Positions 26,383-34,981 are shown, counted from the stretch's first letter. The stretch is DNA of 64,000 bases from JAIUNP01 sp020161975 (GCA_036745275.1 DAIOGK010000017.1:1-64000); one strand, 5' to 3'. Translations and numbers: made by a program. The notes: generated by a model from the sequence alone, not told the origin.

Positions 26383-26826
26383 ATGCGAAGCCACGCCCGC
26401 CACACGCCCGCCTTCACCGTTGAGGAAATGACCCACTATCTCGAGGACGTTTTCCCGGAAGTCATGGCGAAGGGCACGAATATGGTGGTGGAGGCGGTCG
26501 GCTACGGCTCTTGTATCATCCGGCTGAAATTTCGCGCGGGCCAGCTTCGTCCGGGGGGCACCATCTCTGGCCCGACCATGATGGGGCTTGCGGATTTTTC
26601 GATTTACGTCGCGGTGCTCGGTGCGCTCGGCAAGGTGCCGCTGGCGGTGACGACCAACCTCAACATCAACTTCCTGAAAAAGCCGGAACCGGCGGATATG
26701 CTGGCCGAATGCCGGCTGTTCAAGATCGGCAAGCGCCTGTGCATCGGCGAGGCGATGATCCATTCCGAAGGGCATGAGGACCCGGTGGCCCACGCTACGG
26801 CAACCTATTCGGTGCCCCCGCGCTGA
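26383..26826 (+). CDS. Hotdog-fold thioesterase, PaaI family
   Basis: The 147-aa protein has the hotdog pattern GGTISGPTMMGLADFSIYVAVL (central helix, about 55-76) and VTTNLNINFLKKPEP, as in PaaI/4HBT-type acyl-CoA thioesterases. The start at 26383 has AGAGG 7 bases upstream; the longer frame to 26113 runs antisense to the neighbouring hydratase and is rejected. Divergent pairing with an enoyl-CoA hydratase suggests a shared acyl-CoA role. Confidence 0.85.
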   Translation: MRSHARHTPAFTVEEMTHYLEDVFPEVMAKGTNMVVEAVGYGSCIIRLKFRAGQLRPGGTISGPTMMGLADFSIYVAVLGALGKVPLAVTTNLNINFLKKPEPADMLAECRLFKIGKRLCIGEAMIHSEGHEDPVAHATATYSVPPR

Positions 26827-26835
26827 CACCCCGCG

Positions 26836-28518
26836 CTACTGCTTGCGCAGCACGCCCGAGGCGCTGGCCGTCGGGCCGGTATAGTCGACGGCGATCTCAT
26901 TGGCTCCGTCCAGACTGATCGAAGCTGCATATCGCCGGTCGCCGAAGCTGATCACCTTGCCTTCGATGGTGGATTTGGTGATCGGCTGTATAGCATCGCC
27001 CAGCGTGAACTGCACCGCGCGCCCGCCAAGCACCACGACGCCTGCGGCTTGACCATTCGACAGCTTGCCGCGCCAAGTCCCTTCGAGCAGATCCGCTTCT
27101 GCGCCAAGTTCGGAATAGGCGGCCGAAATGTGCTGCGGCAACACCGTGTAATCGCCGGCGGCGTAGAGGTAGCACGCCCCCTCGACCCGCTTCTTCCGCT
27201 GGTCGTCCGCGCAGGATTTCAGCGCCTCGCGCTCCGTTTCCTGCTGGCTTGAGCCGCCCGATTTGCCATAGATCCAGCCGGTCGGATGCAGCGCCAGCGC
27301 CTTGTACCGGAACGGCATCGCATAACCGCGCGCGAGATCAGTCGCCTGAAACTCGCCGGTCGGAATCATGGCCGGATCGTAGGGGCCGGAATAGGCAACA
27401 CGCGGCATCGCCTTGATCAGGATCGGCAGCGGGCCGTTCATCGGCTCCAGCTTCTCGTTCTGGGCAATCAGGCCGCAGGGCATTCCGGCGCTGATCTCGC
27501 AGCCCTCCAGCGCCTCGTTGGCGGCAATCTGCACGGTCGGCCGGTTTTCGACCCGCCAGACCTTGCCCTCGGCCGGCGCCACCGCCAGCGCCCGGTTCGC
27601 GGGGGCGTTGAAATAATCGCGCGCCAGCCGCTCGCGGGCATTCTCGGGCAAAGAGGGTAGCAACGCCGCAACGCGCTCGTTGAACGCGGCGCGCGTGGCC
27701 GGGTCTGCCGGCGGCACCTCGGGCTTCAGAGAGGGCGCTATGGCCGGCGCACGTGTCGCTGGGCCGTCGGCAAGGCTCTGGGCGGGCTTGGGCGGCGGGG
27801 CTGTGACCAATTGCGGCGGGGGCCGCATGAGTCGTCGGATGCCGAACCCGGCGGCACCCACCAGGCCGATGGCCAGGATGACATAGCCAACGTGAAATTT
27901 CCGGCGCCGCTTCGGCTGGGGCAGGGGGGCGAGCGGAGCGGAAATCGGCTGCCCTTGCGCATCCGTGATGGGAGCAACCCATGTTTCGGGTGCAAAACCG
28001 ACGCCGAAAATGCGCACCGGGTCGGGAATATTCTTCACCTGCGCCTTGCCGCGATCGGTGAACTCCACCGAAAACTTGCCGCGCACCGTGTCGCGCACCA
28101 TCTGCGACACCGCGATGCCTCCTTCGGGCGCCAGCGTCTGCAACCGCGCGGCGATGTTCACTGCATCGCCATAGACATCGCCCGGCACGACGATCACATC
28201 GCCGACATTGATGCCGATCCTGAGGTGCTGCTGGCGATCTTCGGCTAGGCTGGCATTCGTCGCCTGCACACCGGACTGGATCTCCACGCTCGCGCGCACC
28301 GCATCGACCGCGCTCGGGAAGCTGGCGATGAAGCCGTCGCCGGTCCATTTCACCACATCGCCGTTGTTGCGCGACACACACGGGGTGATGACCCCGCTCT
28401 GCAACACGCGCAGCTGGGCGAAGGTGCCGTTCTCATCATGGGCCATCATCCGGCTGTATCCGGCGATGTCGGCCACCACGATGGCCAGCAACCGGCGCTG
28501 TTCAGGCGGGTGGTTCAT
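26836..28518 (-). CDS. Class III adenylate/guanylate cyclase with membrane helix and C-terminal sensor-like region
   Basis: The 560-aa protein begins with a class III cyclase domain (about 8-170): LLAIVVADIAGYSRMM with a metal Asp, GDVVKWTGDGFIASF with the second, and GDVYGDAVNIAARLQ near the transition-state residues. A Pro-rich stretch, one membrane helix (YVILAIGLVGAAGFGI, about 212-227) and a long C-terminal part with several Cys residues follow, predicted outside the membrane. This order, cyclase first and sensor last, occurs in rhizobial cyclases. The C-terminal half has no family I can name. The gene is monocistronic. Confidence 0.88.
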   Translation of the reverse strand: MNHPPEQRRLLAIVVADIAGYSRMMAHDENGTFAQLRVLQSGVITPCVSRNNGDVVKWTGDGFIASFPSAVDAVRASVEIQSGVQATNASLAEDRQQHLRIGINVGDVIVVPGDVYGDAVNIAARLQTLAPEGGIAVSQMVRDTVRGKFSVEFTDRGKAQVKNIPDPVRIFGVGFAPETWVAPITDAQGQPISAPLAPLPQPKRRRKFHVGYVILAIGLVGAAGFGIRRLMRPPPQLVTAPPPKPAQSLADGPATRAPAIAPSLKPEVPPADPATRAAFNERVAALLPSLPENARERLARDYFNAPANRALAVAPAEGKVWRVENRPTVQIAANEALEGCEISAGMPCGLIAQNEKLEPMNGPLPILIKAMPRVAYSGPYDPAMIPTGEFQATDLARGYAMPFRYKALALHPTGWIYGKSGGSSQQETEREALKSCADDQRKKRVEGACYLYAAGDYTVLPQHISAAYSELGAEADLLEGTWRGKLSNGQAAGVVVLGGRAVQFTLGDAIQPITKSTIEGKVISFGDRRYAASISLDGANEIAVDYTGPTASASGVLRKQ

Positions 28519-28866
28519 GGGAATCTTTCGGCAGGTAACGGTTCGCGCTTTCTAACGCGGTCTGATGACGGCGAAAAGAAGGCGTTTGGCGTGTTCCGCA
28601 TTACAGTTTGGAAACAATGCGCCTTGCAACTTCTGCCTTCTTCGCACAAAGGCAGGCGGATGGCAGCCTGCGGGCACGATGGTCCAAGTTCGGGGCAGGA
28701 AATCATGATTGGGGCTCCGGACCGGAAAATTCCGCGCTGCGCGGTGCGCAACATGGTCGGTCAACAGGCGGTATTGCGTGGGCAGATTATGAGGTAAAAT
28801 AATACCGTTATTTTTAAAATATTGAAATTAAAAGGTATTTCCAATTAGTGATGGGTGTCATGTCCC

Positions 28867-28894
28867 TTGACGTCGCAAAATCAATCGCTTAGAG
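28867..28894 (+). promoter_or_regulatory. Possible rplM promoter
   Basis: TTGACG (28867-28872) and TTAGAG (28889-28894) are 16 bp apart, which would start transcription near 28901. The rest of the 28519-28860 gap is AT-rich toward its end and holds no gene I can support. Confidence 0.4.
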
Positions 28895-28908
28895 ACAGCG
28901 CAACCTTG

Positions 28909-28931
28909 GCGGCGGGCTTTCCGCCGCTTTT
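28909..28931 (+). terminator. GC-rich hairpin with T run in the rplM leader
   Basis: GCGGCGG and CCGCCGC arms form a 7-bp stem with loop GCTTT, followed by TTTT. It lies 35 bp before the rplM start and just after the predicted promoter, so it may act as an attenuator or a stabilising leader hairpin. Ending an upstream transcript is the alternative, but no plus-strand gene lies upstream. Confidence 0.5.
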
Positions 28932-28965
28932 GTGTTCAAGTTTCACACCCACACGGGATTGTTCC

Positions 28966-29430
28966 ATGAAGACCTATTCGGCCAAGACCGCCGAGGTCGA
29001 GAAGAAGTGGCTGCTGATCGACGCGAAAGGTCTCGTCGTCGGCCGCCTCGCCTCGATCATCGCGATGCGCTTGCGCGGCAAGCACAAGCCCACCTTCACG
29101 CCCCACATCGATTGCGGCGACAACGTGATCGTCATCAACGCCGACAAGGTGGTGCTGACGGGCCGCAAGCGTGACCAGAAGGTGTATTACCATCACACCG
29201 GCTACATCGGCGGCATCAAGGAGCGGTCGGCGAAGTTCATTCTCGAAGGTCGCTTCCCGGAACGCGTCGTCGAGAAGGCGGTCGAGCGTATGCTGCCGCG
29301 GGGGCCGCTGGGCCGCCAGCAACTGTCGAACCTGCGCGTCTACAAGGGCGACAAGCACCCCCACGAAGCCCAGCAGCCGGTGGCGTTTGACGTCGCTTCC
29401 CTCAACTCCAAGAATTCGAGGCTCGGCTAA
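28966..29430 (+). CDS. rplM: 50S ribosomal protein L13
   Basis: The 154-aa product matches L13 along its length: MKTYSAKTAEVEKKWLLIDA at the start, GRLASIIAMRLRGKHKPTFTPH, DKVVLTGRKRDQKVYYHHTGYIG (in parts), and AVERMLPRGPLGRQQLSNLRVY near the end. L13 is an early assembly protein of the large subunit. Its stop overlaps the rpsI start (TAATG), the universal rplM-rpsI arrangement. A longer ORF from 28855 is excluded by the conserved N-terminus. Confidence 0.98.
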   Translation: MKTYSAKTAEVEKKWLLIDAKGLVVGRLASIIAMRLRGKHKPTFTPHIDCGDNVIVINADKVVLTGRKRDQKVYYHHTGYIGGIKERSAKFILEGRFPERVVEKAVERMLPRGPLGRQQLSNLRVYKGDKHPHEAQQPVAFDVASLNSKNSRLG

Positions 29431-29906
29431 TGGCTACGCTCCAGTCCCTCGGTGATCTCGCCGGTGCCACCGCGCCTGCCGCTCCGGAAGCTCCGGTCCA
29501 CGTCCAGAAGCTGGACAAGCTCGGTCGCGCCTATGCGACCGGCAAGCGCAAGGACGCGGTTGCCCGCGTCTGGATCAAGCCCGGCAAGGGCGAGATCAAG
29601 ATCAATGACCGTGACGTCGAGGTCTATTTCGCTCGTCCGGTTCTGCGGATGCTGCTCACCCAGCCGCTCGGCGTTGCCAACCGCGTTGGCCAGTACGACG
29701 TGATGGTGAATGTGGTCGGCGGTGGCCTTTCGGGCCAGGCCGGCGCGGTGCGCCACGGCCTTGCCAAGGCGCTGACCTATTACGAGCCGGAACTGCGTTC
29801 CCCGCTCAAGAAGGCTGGCTTCCTCAGCCGCGACAGCCGCGTGGTCGAGCGCAAGAAGTACGGTCACAAGAAGGCCCGCCGCAGCTTCCAGTTCTCGAAG
29901 CGCTAA
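29430..29906 (+). CDS. rpsI: 30S ribosomal protein S9
   Basis: The 158-aa protein has an Ala/Pro-rich N-terminal extension of about 30 residues typical of alphaproteobacterial S9, then GRAYATGKRKDAVARVWIKPG, and ends with KKYGHKKARRSFQFSKR. That basic tail reaches the P-site tRNA. It is translationally coupled to rplM and followed by a strong terminator. Confidence 0.98.
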   Translation: MATLQSLGDLAGATAPAAPEAPVHVQKLDKLGRAYATGKRKDAVARVWIKPGKGEIKINDRDVEVYFARPVLRMLLTQPLGVANRVGQYDVMVNVVGGGLSGQAGAVRHGLAKALTYYEPELRSPLKKAGFLSRDSRVVERKKYGHKKARRSFQFSKR

Positions 29907-29930
29907 GCGGTTCTTCTGTCACGAATGCAA

Positions 29931-29956
29931 AACCCGGCAGCGATGCCGGGTTTTTT
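29931..29956 (+). terminator. Rho-independent terminator of rplM-rpsI
   Basis: AACCCGGCA and TGCCGGGTT arms with loop GCGA are followed by a T-rich run, 25 bp after the rpsI stop. It overlaps the last bases of the converging unknown gene. Confidence 0.92.
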
Positions 29957-30632
29957 ATTGCGCGTCTGATGGCGCCTTGGCGCCGGCCATGAACAGAATG
30001 AACTCCTTCACGCGCAGGTCGCTGATGGGAGCCGGGCGCGCGCGGCGTTCCGCGCTTTCCTGCAAGAGCGCACGCACCTCGGCGATGGTCTCGGCAGAAA
30101 CCGGCGATCGCCGGAGACATTCAAGGTAATCCAGAAAGTTATCGGCTCTTGCGGTCCATTGGGGATAGGCGCGGCCACCGGTGGCAGCATGGGCAACGCG
30201 GGAATCCCAGATGGCAAAATGCACCGGATTGATGAAATGCAGCACCTTCGACGTTGCAATCGTGCTGCGGTTGCACAGCGCGATGAGCGGCTCAAGGCCG
30301 TCCAAGGTCGGTTCAATGCCGGCCCGTGCGCGTTGAAGAGCGGTGCACTGCGCCTGATACCGGCGGATCGGATCCGAAAAATCGGTCAGCAGGCCACGCC
30401 CCATCCAGGAGTAGACCAGGATCAGCCCCTGCCAGAAGCGCTGAGCATCGCCATCCGAACCGTCGAAGGTGCAATCGGCGAAGTGGGCGAGAATAAAAGA
30501 GTAGGACCCGAGGTAGAACTGGCTCCGGTCTTTCTGCGTATCCAGACGGATTTGTGCGCTGTTCTCGCGCCAGAGTTCATCGAGACGGAACGTGTCGCCC
30601 GGAAGGAAATGCAAGCCAGATGCACGCGCCAT
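29955..30632 (-). CDS. Hypothetical protein (225 aa)
   Basis: A soluble protein rich in Arg and aromatic residues, with no signal or membrane segment. The most conserved-looking stretch is SKVLHFINPVHFAIWDSRVA (about 127-146), which resembles the 'all other residues fixed around a final Asp' helix seen in some DNA-glycosylase-like DUF families. I cannot assign it with confidence. Its ATG overlaps the stop of a small secreted-peptide ORF (TAATG), so the two are probably co-translated. It converges on rplM-rpsI. Confidence 0.6.
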   Translation of the reverse strand: MARASGLHFLPGDTFRLDELWRENSAQIRLDTQKDRSQFYLGSYSFILAHFADCTFDGSDGDAQRFWQGLILVYSWMGRGLLTDFSDPIRRYQAQCTALQRARAGIEPTLDGLEPLIALCNRSTIATSKVLHFINPVHFAIWDSRVAHAATGGRAYPQWTARADNFLDYLECLRRSPVSAETIAEVRALLQESAERRARPAPISDLRVKEFILFMAGAKAPSDAQ

Positions 30633-30808
30633 TATGGCATTACCACAGGCATATCGCTGATATCCCGCACGATGTTGATGTCAGACGCGCCCGCAGCCTC
30701 AATGGCGGCGCGATGGAGTGGCAGCGGCGTGCCGGTGAGCGTCAATATCTGGGCGCTGGCGCCGGGTGTTGGCAGCGCAACAACAAGGGCGACGGGCGTG
30801 AGACGCAT
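30632..30808 (-). CDS. Small secreted-peptide ORF (58 aa), otherwise easily missed
   Basis: The frame reads MRLTPVALVVALPTPGASA then QILTLTGTPLPLHRA..., so it has a short hydrophobic N-terminus and a signal-peptidase-like GASA-Q site. It ends in DMPVVMP with a TAA that overlaps the ATG of the 225-aa gene (TAATG). Mature length would be about 39 residues. The ribosome site is poor (CCGGGGGCC). The coupling and signal-like start argue for a real gene; no family is recognised. Confidence 0.45.
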   Translation of the reverse strand: MRLTPVALVVALPTPGASAQILTLTGTPLPLHRAAIEAAGASDINIVRDISDMPVVMP

Positions 30809-30909
30809 GATGGCCCCCGGAGTTCATCGGGACATCATACATGGACCGGGCCGCAAGGAAATGGGGCCGGCGCCTGTGTTGGCCCGGCGCTCCCCCCCGT
30901 TCGCGGCGG

Positions 30910-31983
30910 TCAGGCGGCCTGGCAGGTCGAGACGACGATGCGGTTGCGCCCCGCATTCTTGGCGGCATAGAGCGAGGCGTCAGCAGCCTTGATCATGTCA
31001 TCGAGCTTGCCGCCGGACGGGCTGTGGCAAAGCCCGCCACTGATGGTGATGTCGAGGCTGAGCGCGCCGACCCTGACCGGCGTTTGCGCAATTTTCGCCC
31101 GGATCCGCCCGGCTATGGCTTGTGCCACTTCCGGCGGGCAGTTCCTGAGAATGATCAGAAATTCCTCACCGCCATAGCGGGCAACGTGGTCATCGGCGCG
31201 AACCGTTGATCGGATCCGGTGGGCGATGTCCACCAGCACCGCATCGCCGACCGGGTGCCCGTGGGTATCATTGATTGCCTTGAAGCGGTCCACGTCGAGG
31301 ATCAGGACCGCTGCGCCATGCTGGTCCGTCTGGCTCCGGCTCAGGTCTTCGATCACGCGCATCGTTGCGGCGCGGTTGAGCAATCCGGTCAGCGGATCAT
31401 GCGATGCTGCATGGGAGAGCGACTGGTTCTGCTTCGAGATCGACTGGGCGATGCTGGCGATTTTCCGGTTGGAAAGCCGCTGTTCCATCTGGTTCATGAC
31501 CAGTTTGCCAAAAGCTTCAAGGTCCCGCGAATTCTCCGCACTGAAGGTGCGCGGCACAAGATCAAGGATGCAGAACGTCCCCAGATTAAAGCCATTTCGG
31601 CTGCGGAGCGGCGTCGCGGCATAAAAGCGCAGGCCGTTATCCTTTGCCACCAGCGGATTGGCGAGCGCGTTCGGATCACGACGGAGTTCTTCGGCGATGT
31701 AGCAATCGTCCTGCATGATCGCCGAGGCGCACAAGCCGGGGCCACGCGCAATTTCGTCTACATCGTCAAGGCCATAGGCCGATTTGAACCAGACCCGGTC
31801 CTTGTCCACCAGACTGACAATCGCGATCGGCACCCCGAAGTACTTCGCCGCAAGCCGCGTGATGTCGTCGAACGCCCCATCCGGGGGCGTATCGAGAATC
31901 CGATAGGCGTGAAGCTCGTGCAGCCGGCCGGCTTCGTCCGTGAGTCTGTCAGGCAAATTCTTCTTGTCGTCGGGCGTGTGCAT
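30910..31983 (-). CDS. GAF-GGDEF diguanylate cyclase
   Basis: The protein (357 aa from the second ATG) has an N-terminal GAF domain (about 10-160: LDTPPDGAFDDITRLAAKYF, ARGPGLCASAIMQDD, TPLRSRNGFNLGTFCILD) and a GGDEF domain (about 195-350). The latter has HDPLTGLLNRAA, ILDVDRFKAINDTHGHPVGD and an intact GGEEF active site. It should make cyclic di-GMP in response to a small ligand or redox cue. I see no RxxD inhibitory site five residues before GGEEF, so product inhibition may be absent. A start at 31992 is also possible. About 250 bp upstream hold no gene. Confidence 0.92.
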   Translation of the reverse strand: MHTPDDKKNLPDRLTDEAGRLHELHAYRILDTPPDGAFDDITRLAAKYFGVPIAIVSLVDKDRVWFKSAYGLDDVDEIARGPGLCASAIMQDDCYIAEELRRDPNALANPLVAKDNGLRFYAATPLRSRNGFNLGTFCILDLVPRTFSAENSRDLEAFGKLVMNQMEQRLSNRKIASIAQSISKQNQSLSHAASHDPLTGLLNRAATMRVIEDLSRSQTDQHGAAVLILDVDRFKAINDTHGHPVGDAVLVDIAHRIRSTVRADDHVARYGGEEFLIILRNCPPEVAQAIAGRIRAKIAQTPVRVGALSLDITISGGLCHSPSGGKLDDMIKAADASLYAAKNAGRNRIVVSTCQAA

Positions 31984-32235
31984 TGTCCGCATCTTCTTGT
32001 TGTTCAGGAGAACGTGTCACATCCAAGTGCAACTGTGTGGGGTGGAATAATCTGATTATATCGGCGATGGATCGATACCTCGAATGCAATCTAGGATTGC
32101 AGTTGAGGCAGAATGAACCGTCCGGAGCGCTTCGCAGCAAAAATATTAAACTTGGATTAACCAACGCGGAGACAGCGCGCGGGCGACGTGATGTCACCGG
32201 TCGCGATCAGGGAAAGCATCAGGCGAGCGACGGCG

Positions 32236-33384
32236 CTATGCCTGCGGCAGGGTAGGGGCTAGAGCGGCCGTGTCGGTCGGTGCGGCGTCACCGGCAATCA
32301 CTGTTTCGCCTGCCTCGTCTTCACCCTCGCCCGTGATCTCACTCATGGTGATGATGCGGATGGCCGAAGCGCGCCATTCCGCGATGCGCATGTAATTGTC
32401 CACCAGCCAGCCAATAGCAACCTGAACCTGGGTAAAGGCCAGGGCCAGTTGAACGATCTGGCCGATGGTAAGCTGATCGGTCAGGATGCCTGGTGCGCCG
32501 AGAATGAGCGGCAGGATCGGCGTCAGCGCGGAATTGGAATTGGTGAGCCACGTCAGCCGGACGTGCTGGCGCACGAGTTCTGTCCAGCACACAACGACAC
32601 CCCGATAGGATTGCAGCAGTCCCTCACGCAGGTCCTTCCGCTCGGCCATGTCGCCCTCGCTGCGTTCCACAGCCTCGCGGCTGCGGATCAGCGCAGAGCG
32701 GAAGCGTGCCTCCGCCTCGTTGCGGAGAGCGGAGACCGGCGTCAGATGCCGACCGACCATCGGCACCAGAACATTGATGATGACGCCGTAAATCAGGGCT
32801 GCGAGCACGAAATAGGCCGGGATCGTGACCCCGCCAATCGCGATGTTGCCGCCGACACTCCACAAGACGCCGAGAAACGACAGCCCGGTAATCGTGGCGG
32901 AGAAAAAGCCGATGCCGAAATCAACCATCGGTTCGGTCGCCATGCGCACATCGTCGGAGATGCGGTATTCTGCGTGTTCAAGCTCGTGGTGCAGATGATG
33001 CTGGCGGTCGGTATCGCCTGTCAGCCAATCGTTGAGCAGCCGCCGGGTGAGCCATTCGCGCCAGGCGACCTGAAGCGTCTCGCGCAGATAGACAATCGCC
33101 GCGCCTACAGCGGCAAGGCAAGCGATCAGCGGGCCGATGACCAGAATGGCCGAAACGAGATCATCCTCATCCCGTGCTTCCAGACTGTCGAAAAACCAGC
33201 GGTTCCAGCCGTTGACACCGAGGTCAACCGCAAGCCGCCCAAGCAACGCGATACCGAGCAGCAGGGTGAGCACAACCGCGCGCCAGCCGGAACTGCGCAT
33301 CCAGAAACCACCCGCATAGGCAAAAAACGCCACCACAACCGGGATAATCCCGTGTGATTTTGGCTTCTCCCGGCCGCCGGTCAT
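32236..33384 (-). CDS. SbmA/BacA-like membrane protein lacking an ATPase domain
   Basis: The 382-aa protein has about 6-7 hydrophobic segments of the ABC_membrane_2 (SbmA/BacA and YddA/ABCD) type. Typical stretches are VNGWNRWFFDSLEARDEDDL, YLRETLQVAWREWLTRRLLNDWL and HLHHELEHAEYRISDDVRM. No Walker A, signature or Walker B is present and it ends soon after the membrane region, as in SbmA/BacA, which move peptides using the proton gradient. The start at 33384 has GGAGAG 5 bases upstream; the longer frame to 33450 lacks a ribosome site. No peptide-encoding partner is seen next to it. Confidence 0.82.
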   Translation of the reverse strand: MTGGREKPKSHGIIPVVVAFFAYAGGFWMRSSGWRAVVLTLLLGIALLGRLAVDLGVNGWNRWFFDSLEARDEDDLVSAILVIGPLIACLAAVGAAIVYLRETLQVAWREWLTRRLLNDWLTGDTDRQHHLHHELEHAEYRISDDVRMATEPMVDFGIGFFSATITGLSFLGVLWSVGGNIAIGGVTIPAYFVLAALIYGVIINVLVPMVGRHLTPVSALRNEAEARFRSALIRSREAVERSEGDMAERKDLREGLLQSYRGVVVCWTELVRQHVRLTWLTNSNSALTPILPLILGAPGILTDQLTIGQIVQLALAFTQVQVAIGWLVDNYMRIAEWRASAIRIITMSEITGEGEDEAGETVIAGDAAPTDTAALAPTLPQA

Positions 33385-33552
33385 ACACGCTCTCCGCGCC
33401 GGATCTGACGCAACGGCTTCACTCCTCATCAGGGTAAGTGAATTTCCCATGACTGGGAGAATTGGGGAAGCATTTTTTGTCGGACATCATTTGTATGACA
33501 AGTCGATATCGCTTGGTATAGTCGCGGCAACACCAGAACAGGAGGGCCGGCC

Positions 33553-34662
33553 ATGGCAAAAATCGTGCGGGTCGAGGCATTCATGCTCGATCTCAAGCCG
33601 AAGGTGAAGCGGACGGATGCGATCCAGTCCTTCGTCAGCCAGGAAACGCCGATGGTGCGCATCATAGATACGGATGGCGCAGTGGGGTTGGGCTATTCCT
33701 ACACCATCGGCACAGGTGGTCCAGCGGTGATGAGCCTGATCGAGCGCACCTTCGGCCCCGCGCTGATCGGGCGTGAGGCCGATGAGGTCGAGCGCATCTG
33801 GCGCGACCTGATGTTCATGAGCCATGCCACCATGGTCGGCGCGATCACGGCGTTGGCGCTCGCCGCCATCGATACGGCGCTGTGGGATTTGAAGGCCCGG
33901 CGGCTGTCGCAGCCGCTGCATCGGCTGGCAGGTGGCGCGCAGGAGAAAATCCGTCTTTACAGCACCGAGGGCGGCTGGCTGCATCTGTCGCCCGAGGCAC
34001 TCGTGGAAGATGCGTTCAAGACGCAGGAGCGCGGCTTCTTCGGCGCCAAGGTCAAGATCGGGCGCCCGCATGTCAGCGAGGATGTGGCCCGGCTCTCTGC
34101 CGTGCGCAACGCGGTCGGTCCGGCCTTCGACATCATGACCGATGCCAATCAGGCTTTCGCGGTTGATGAGGCAATCCGTCGCGCCCGGCATTATGAACCG
34201 CTCGACATTGCCTGGTTCGAGGAGCCGCTGCCCGCCGATGATCTCGATGGGCACATCCGCCTTTCGGCCAGCACCAGTGTGCCTGTTGCTGTGGGCGAGA
34301 GCATCTACAGCCACCTCCATTTCCGGGAGTATCTCCAGAAAGGGGCCTGCTCGGTGGTGCAGGTGGATGTGGCGCGCATCGGTGGTATCACGCCCTGGCT
34401 GAAGGTTGCGCATCTTGCCGAATGCTTCAACGTGCCGGTCTGCCCGCACTTCCTGATGGAGTTGCACGTCGCGCTCTGCTGCGCGGTGCCGAACGCGCGT
34501 TGGGTGGAATACATCCCGCAACTCGACACGGTTACGACGTCGCAGATGCGGATCGAAAAGGGGCACGCGCTGCCATCGATGCAGCCGGGCCTCGGCATCG
34601 ACTGGGATGAAAAAGCGCTGGCGCGCGAAACCGTCGCGGGATCGGCTTTCTCGTTGCAATAG
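33553..34662 (+). CDS. Mandelate racemase/muconate-lactonizing enzyme family protein
   Basis: The 369-aa enolase-superfamily member has the capping domain (about 1-125) and the barrel. Catalytic residues are KVKIG (KxK pair, about 167), TDANQAF (first metal Asp, about 196), WFEEPL (second, about 222) and AVGESIYSH (third, about 247). CPHFLMELH supplies the His base (about 298). The KxK plus His pattern puts it in the mandelate-racemase group, many of which dehydrate sugar acids. AGGAGGG lies 6 bases before the start. It stands alone, so its substrate is unknown. Confidence 0.9.
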   Translation: MAKIVRVEAFMLDLKPKVKRTDAIQSFVSQETPMVRIIDTDGAVGLGYSYTIGTGGPAVMSLIERTFGPALIGREADEVERIWRDLMFMSHATMVGAITALALAAIDTALWDLKARRLSQPLHRLAGGAQEKIRLYSTEGGWLHLSPEALVEDAFKTQERGFFGAKVKIGRPHVSEDVARLSAVRNAVGPAFDIMTDANQAFAVDEAIRRARHYEPLDIAWFEEPLPADDLDGHIRLSASTSVPVAVGESIYSHLHFREYLQKGACSVVQVDVARIGGITPWLKVAHLAECFNVPVCPHFLMELHVALCCAVPNARWVEYIPQLDTVTTSQMRIEKGHALPSMQPGLGIDWDEKALARETVAGSAFSLQ

Positions 34663-34690
34663 ACGCCGGCAATTCGTGCGTCCGCATTTC

Positions 34691-34757
34691 GCGGGCCGCT
34701 TGAACCCGGCCCGCCAAGCGATTCTGATGACTCATGATTTCAGCAAAAGCTGAATCA
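34691..34757 (+). terminator. Two hairpins downstream of the enolase-superfamily gene
   Basis: GCGGGCC (34691-34697) pairs with GGCCCGC (34708-34714). A second hairpin, TGATTTCAGC-AAAA-GCTGAATCA (34735-34757), has one bulged T. Neither has a good T run, so termination is only a guess. Confidence 0.4.
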
Positions 34758-34834
34758 GGACACGAGGCATTGCCTGCGCGTCAGGAACGGTGCGCCCCGG
34801 CAGCCGGCAGAGGTTTCGCAGGAAGAGGAGCCAG

Positions 34835-34981
34835 CGGATTCAGCGCGTGAAGTAGCGGATTCACGGTGTGAGCTTGTCAACGCAAAGCCTTAAATTCCGG
34901 ATTCTCCACATGAGGAACCGGACTCACTTTCTGAAGGTGCGGATTCAAAATCTCATCTTCCGGAACCGGCACGTTATGAAG
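34835..34981. repeat. Phased 21-bp tandem repeat array upstream of argC
   Basis: Seven consecutive 21-bp units start at 34835, 34856, 34877, 34898, 34919, 34940 and 34961. Four begin CGGATTC, one CGGACTC and one CGGAACC; the third unit has diverged. Bases 14-16 are TGA in four units. The period equals two helical turns and also seven codons. On the minus strand the units read as degenerate heptads with an NP dipeptide, but that frame is broken by a stop at unit 3. The rest of the 34663-35087 gap has no gene. Confidence 0.7.

Noticed and set aside
34835..34981. CRISPR array
   Set aside because: The repeats are contiguous 21-bp units without spacers, and no cas gene is nearby.
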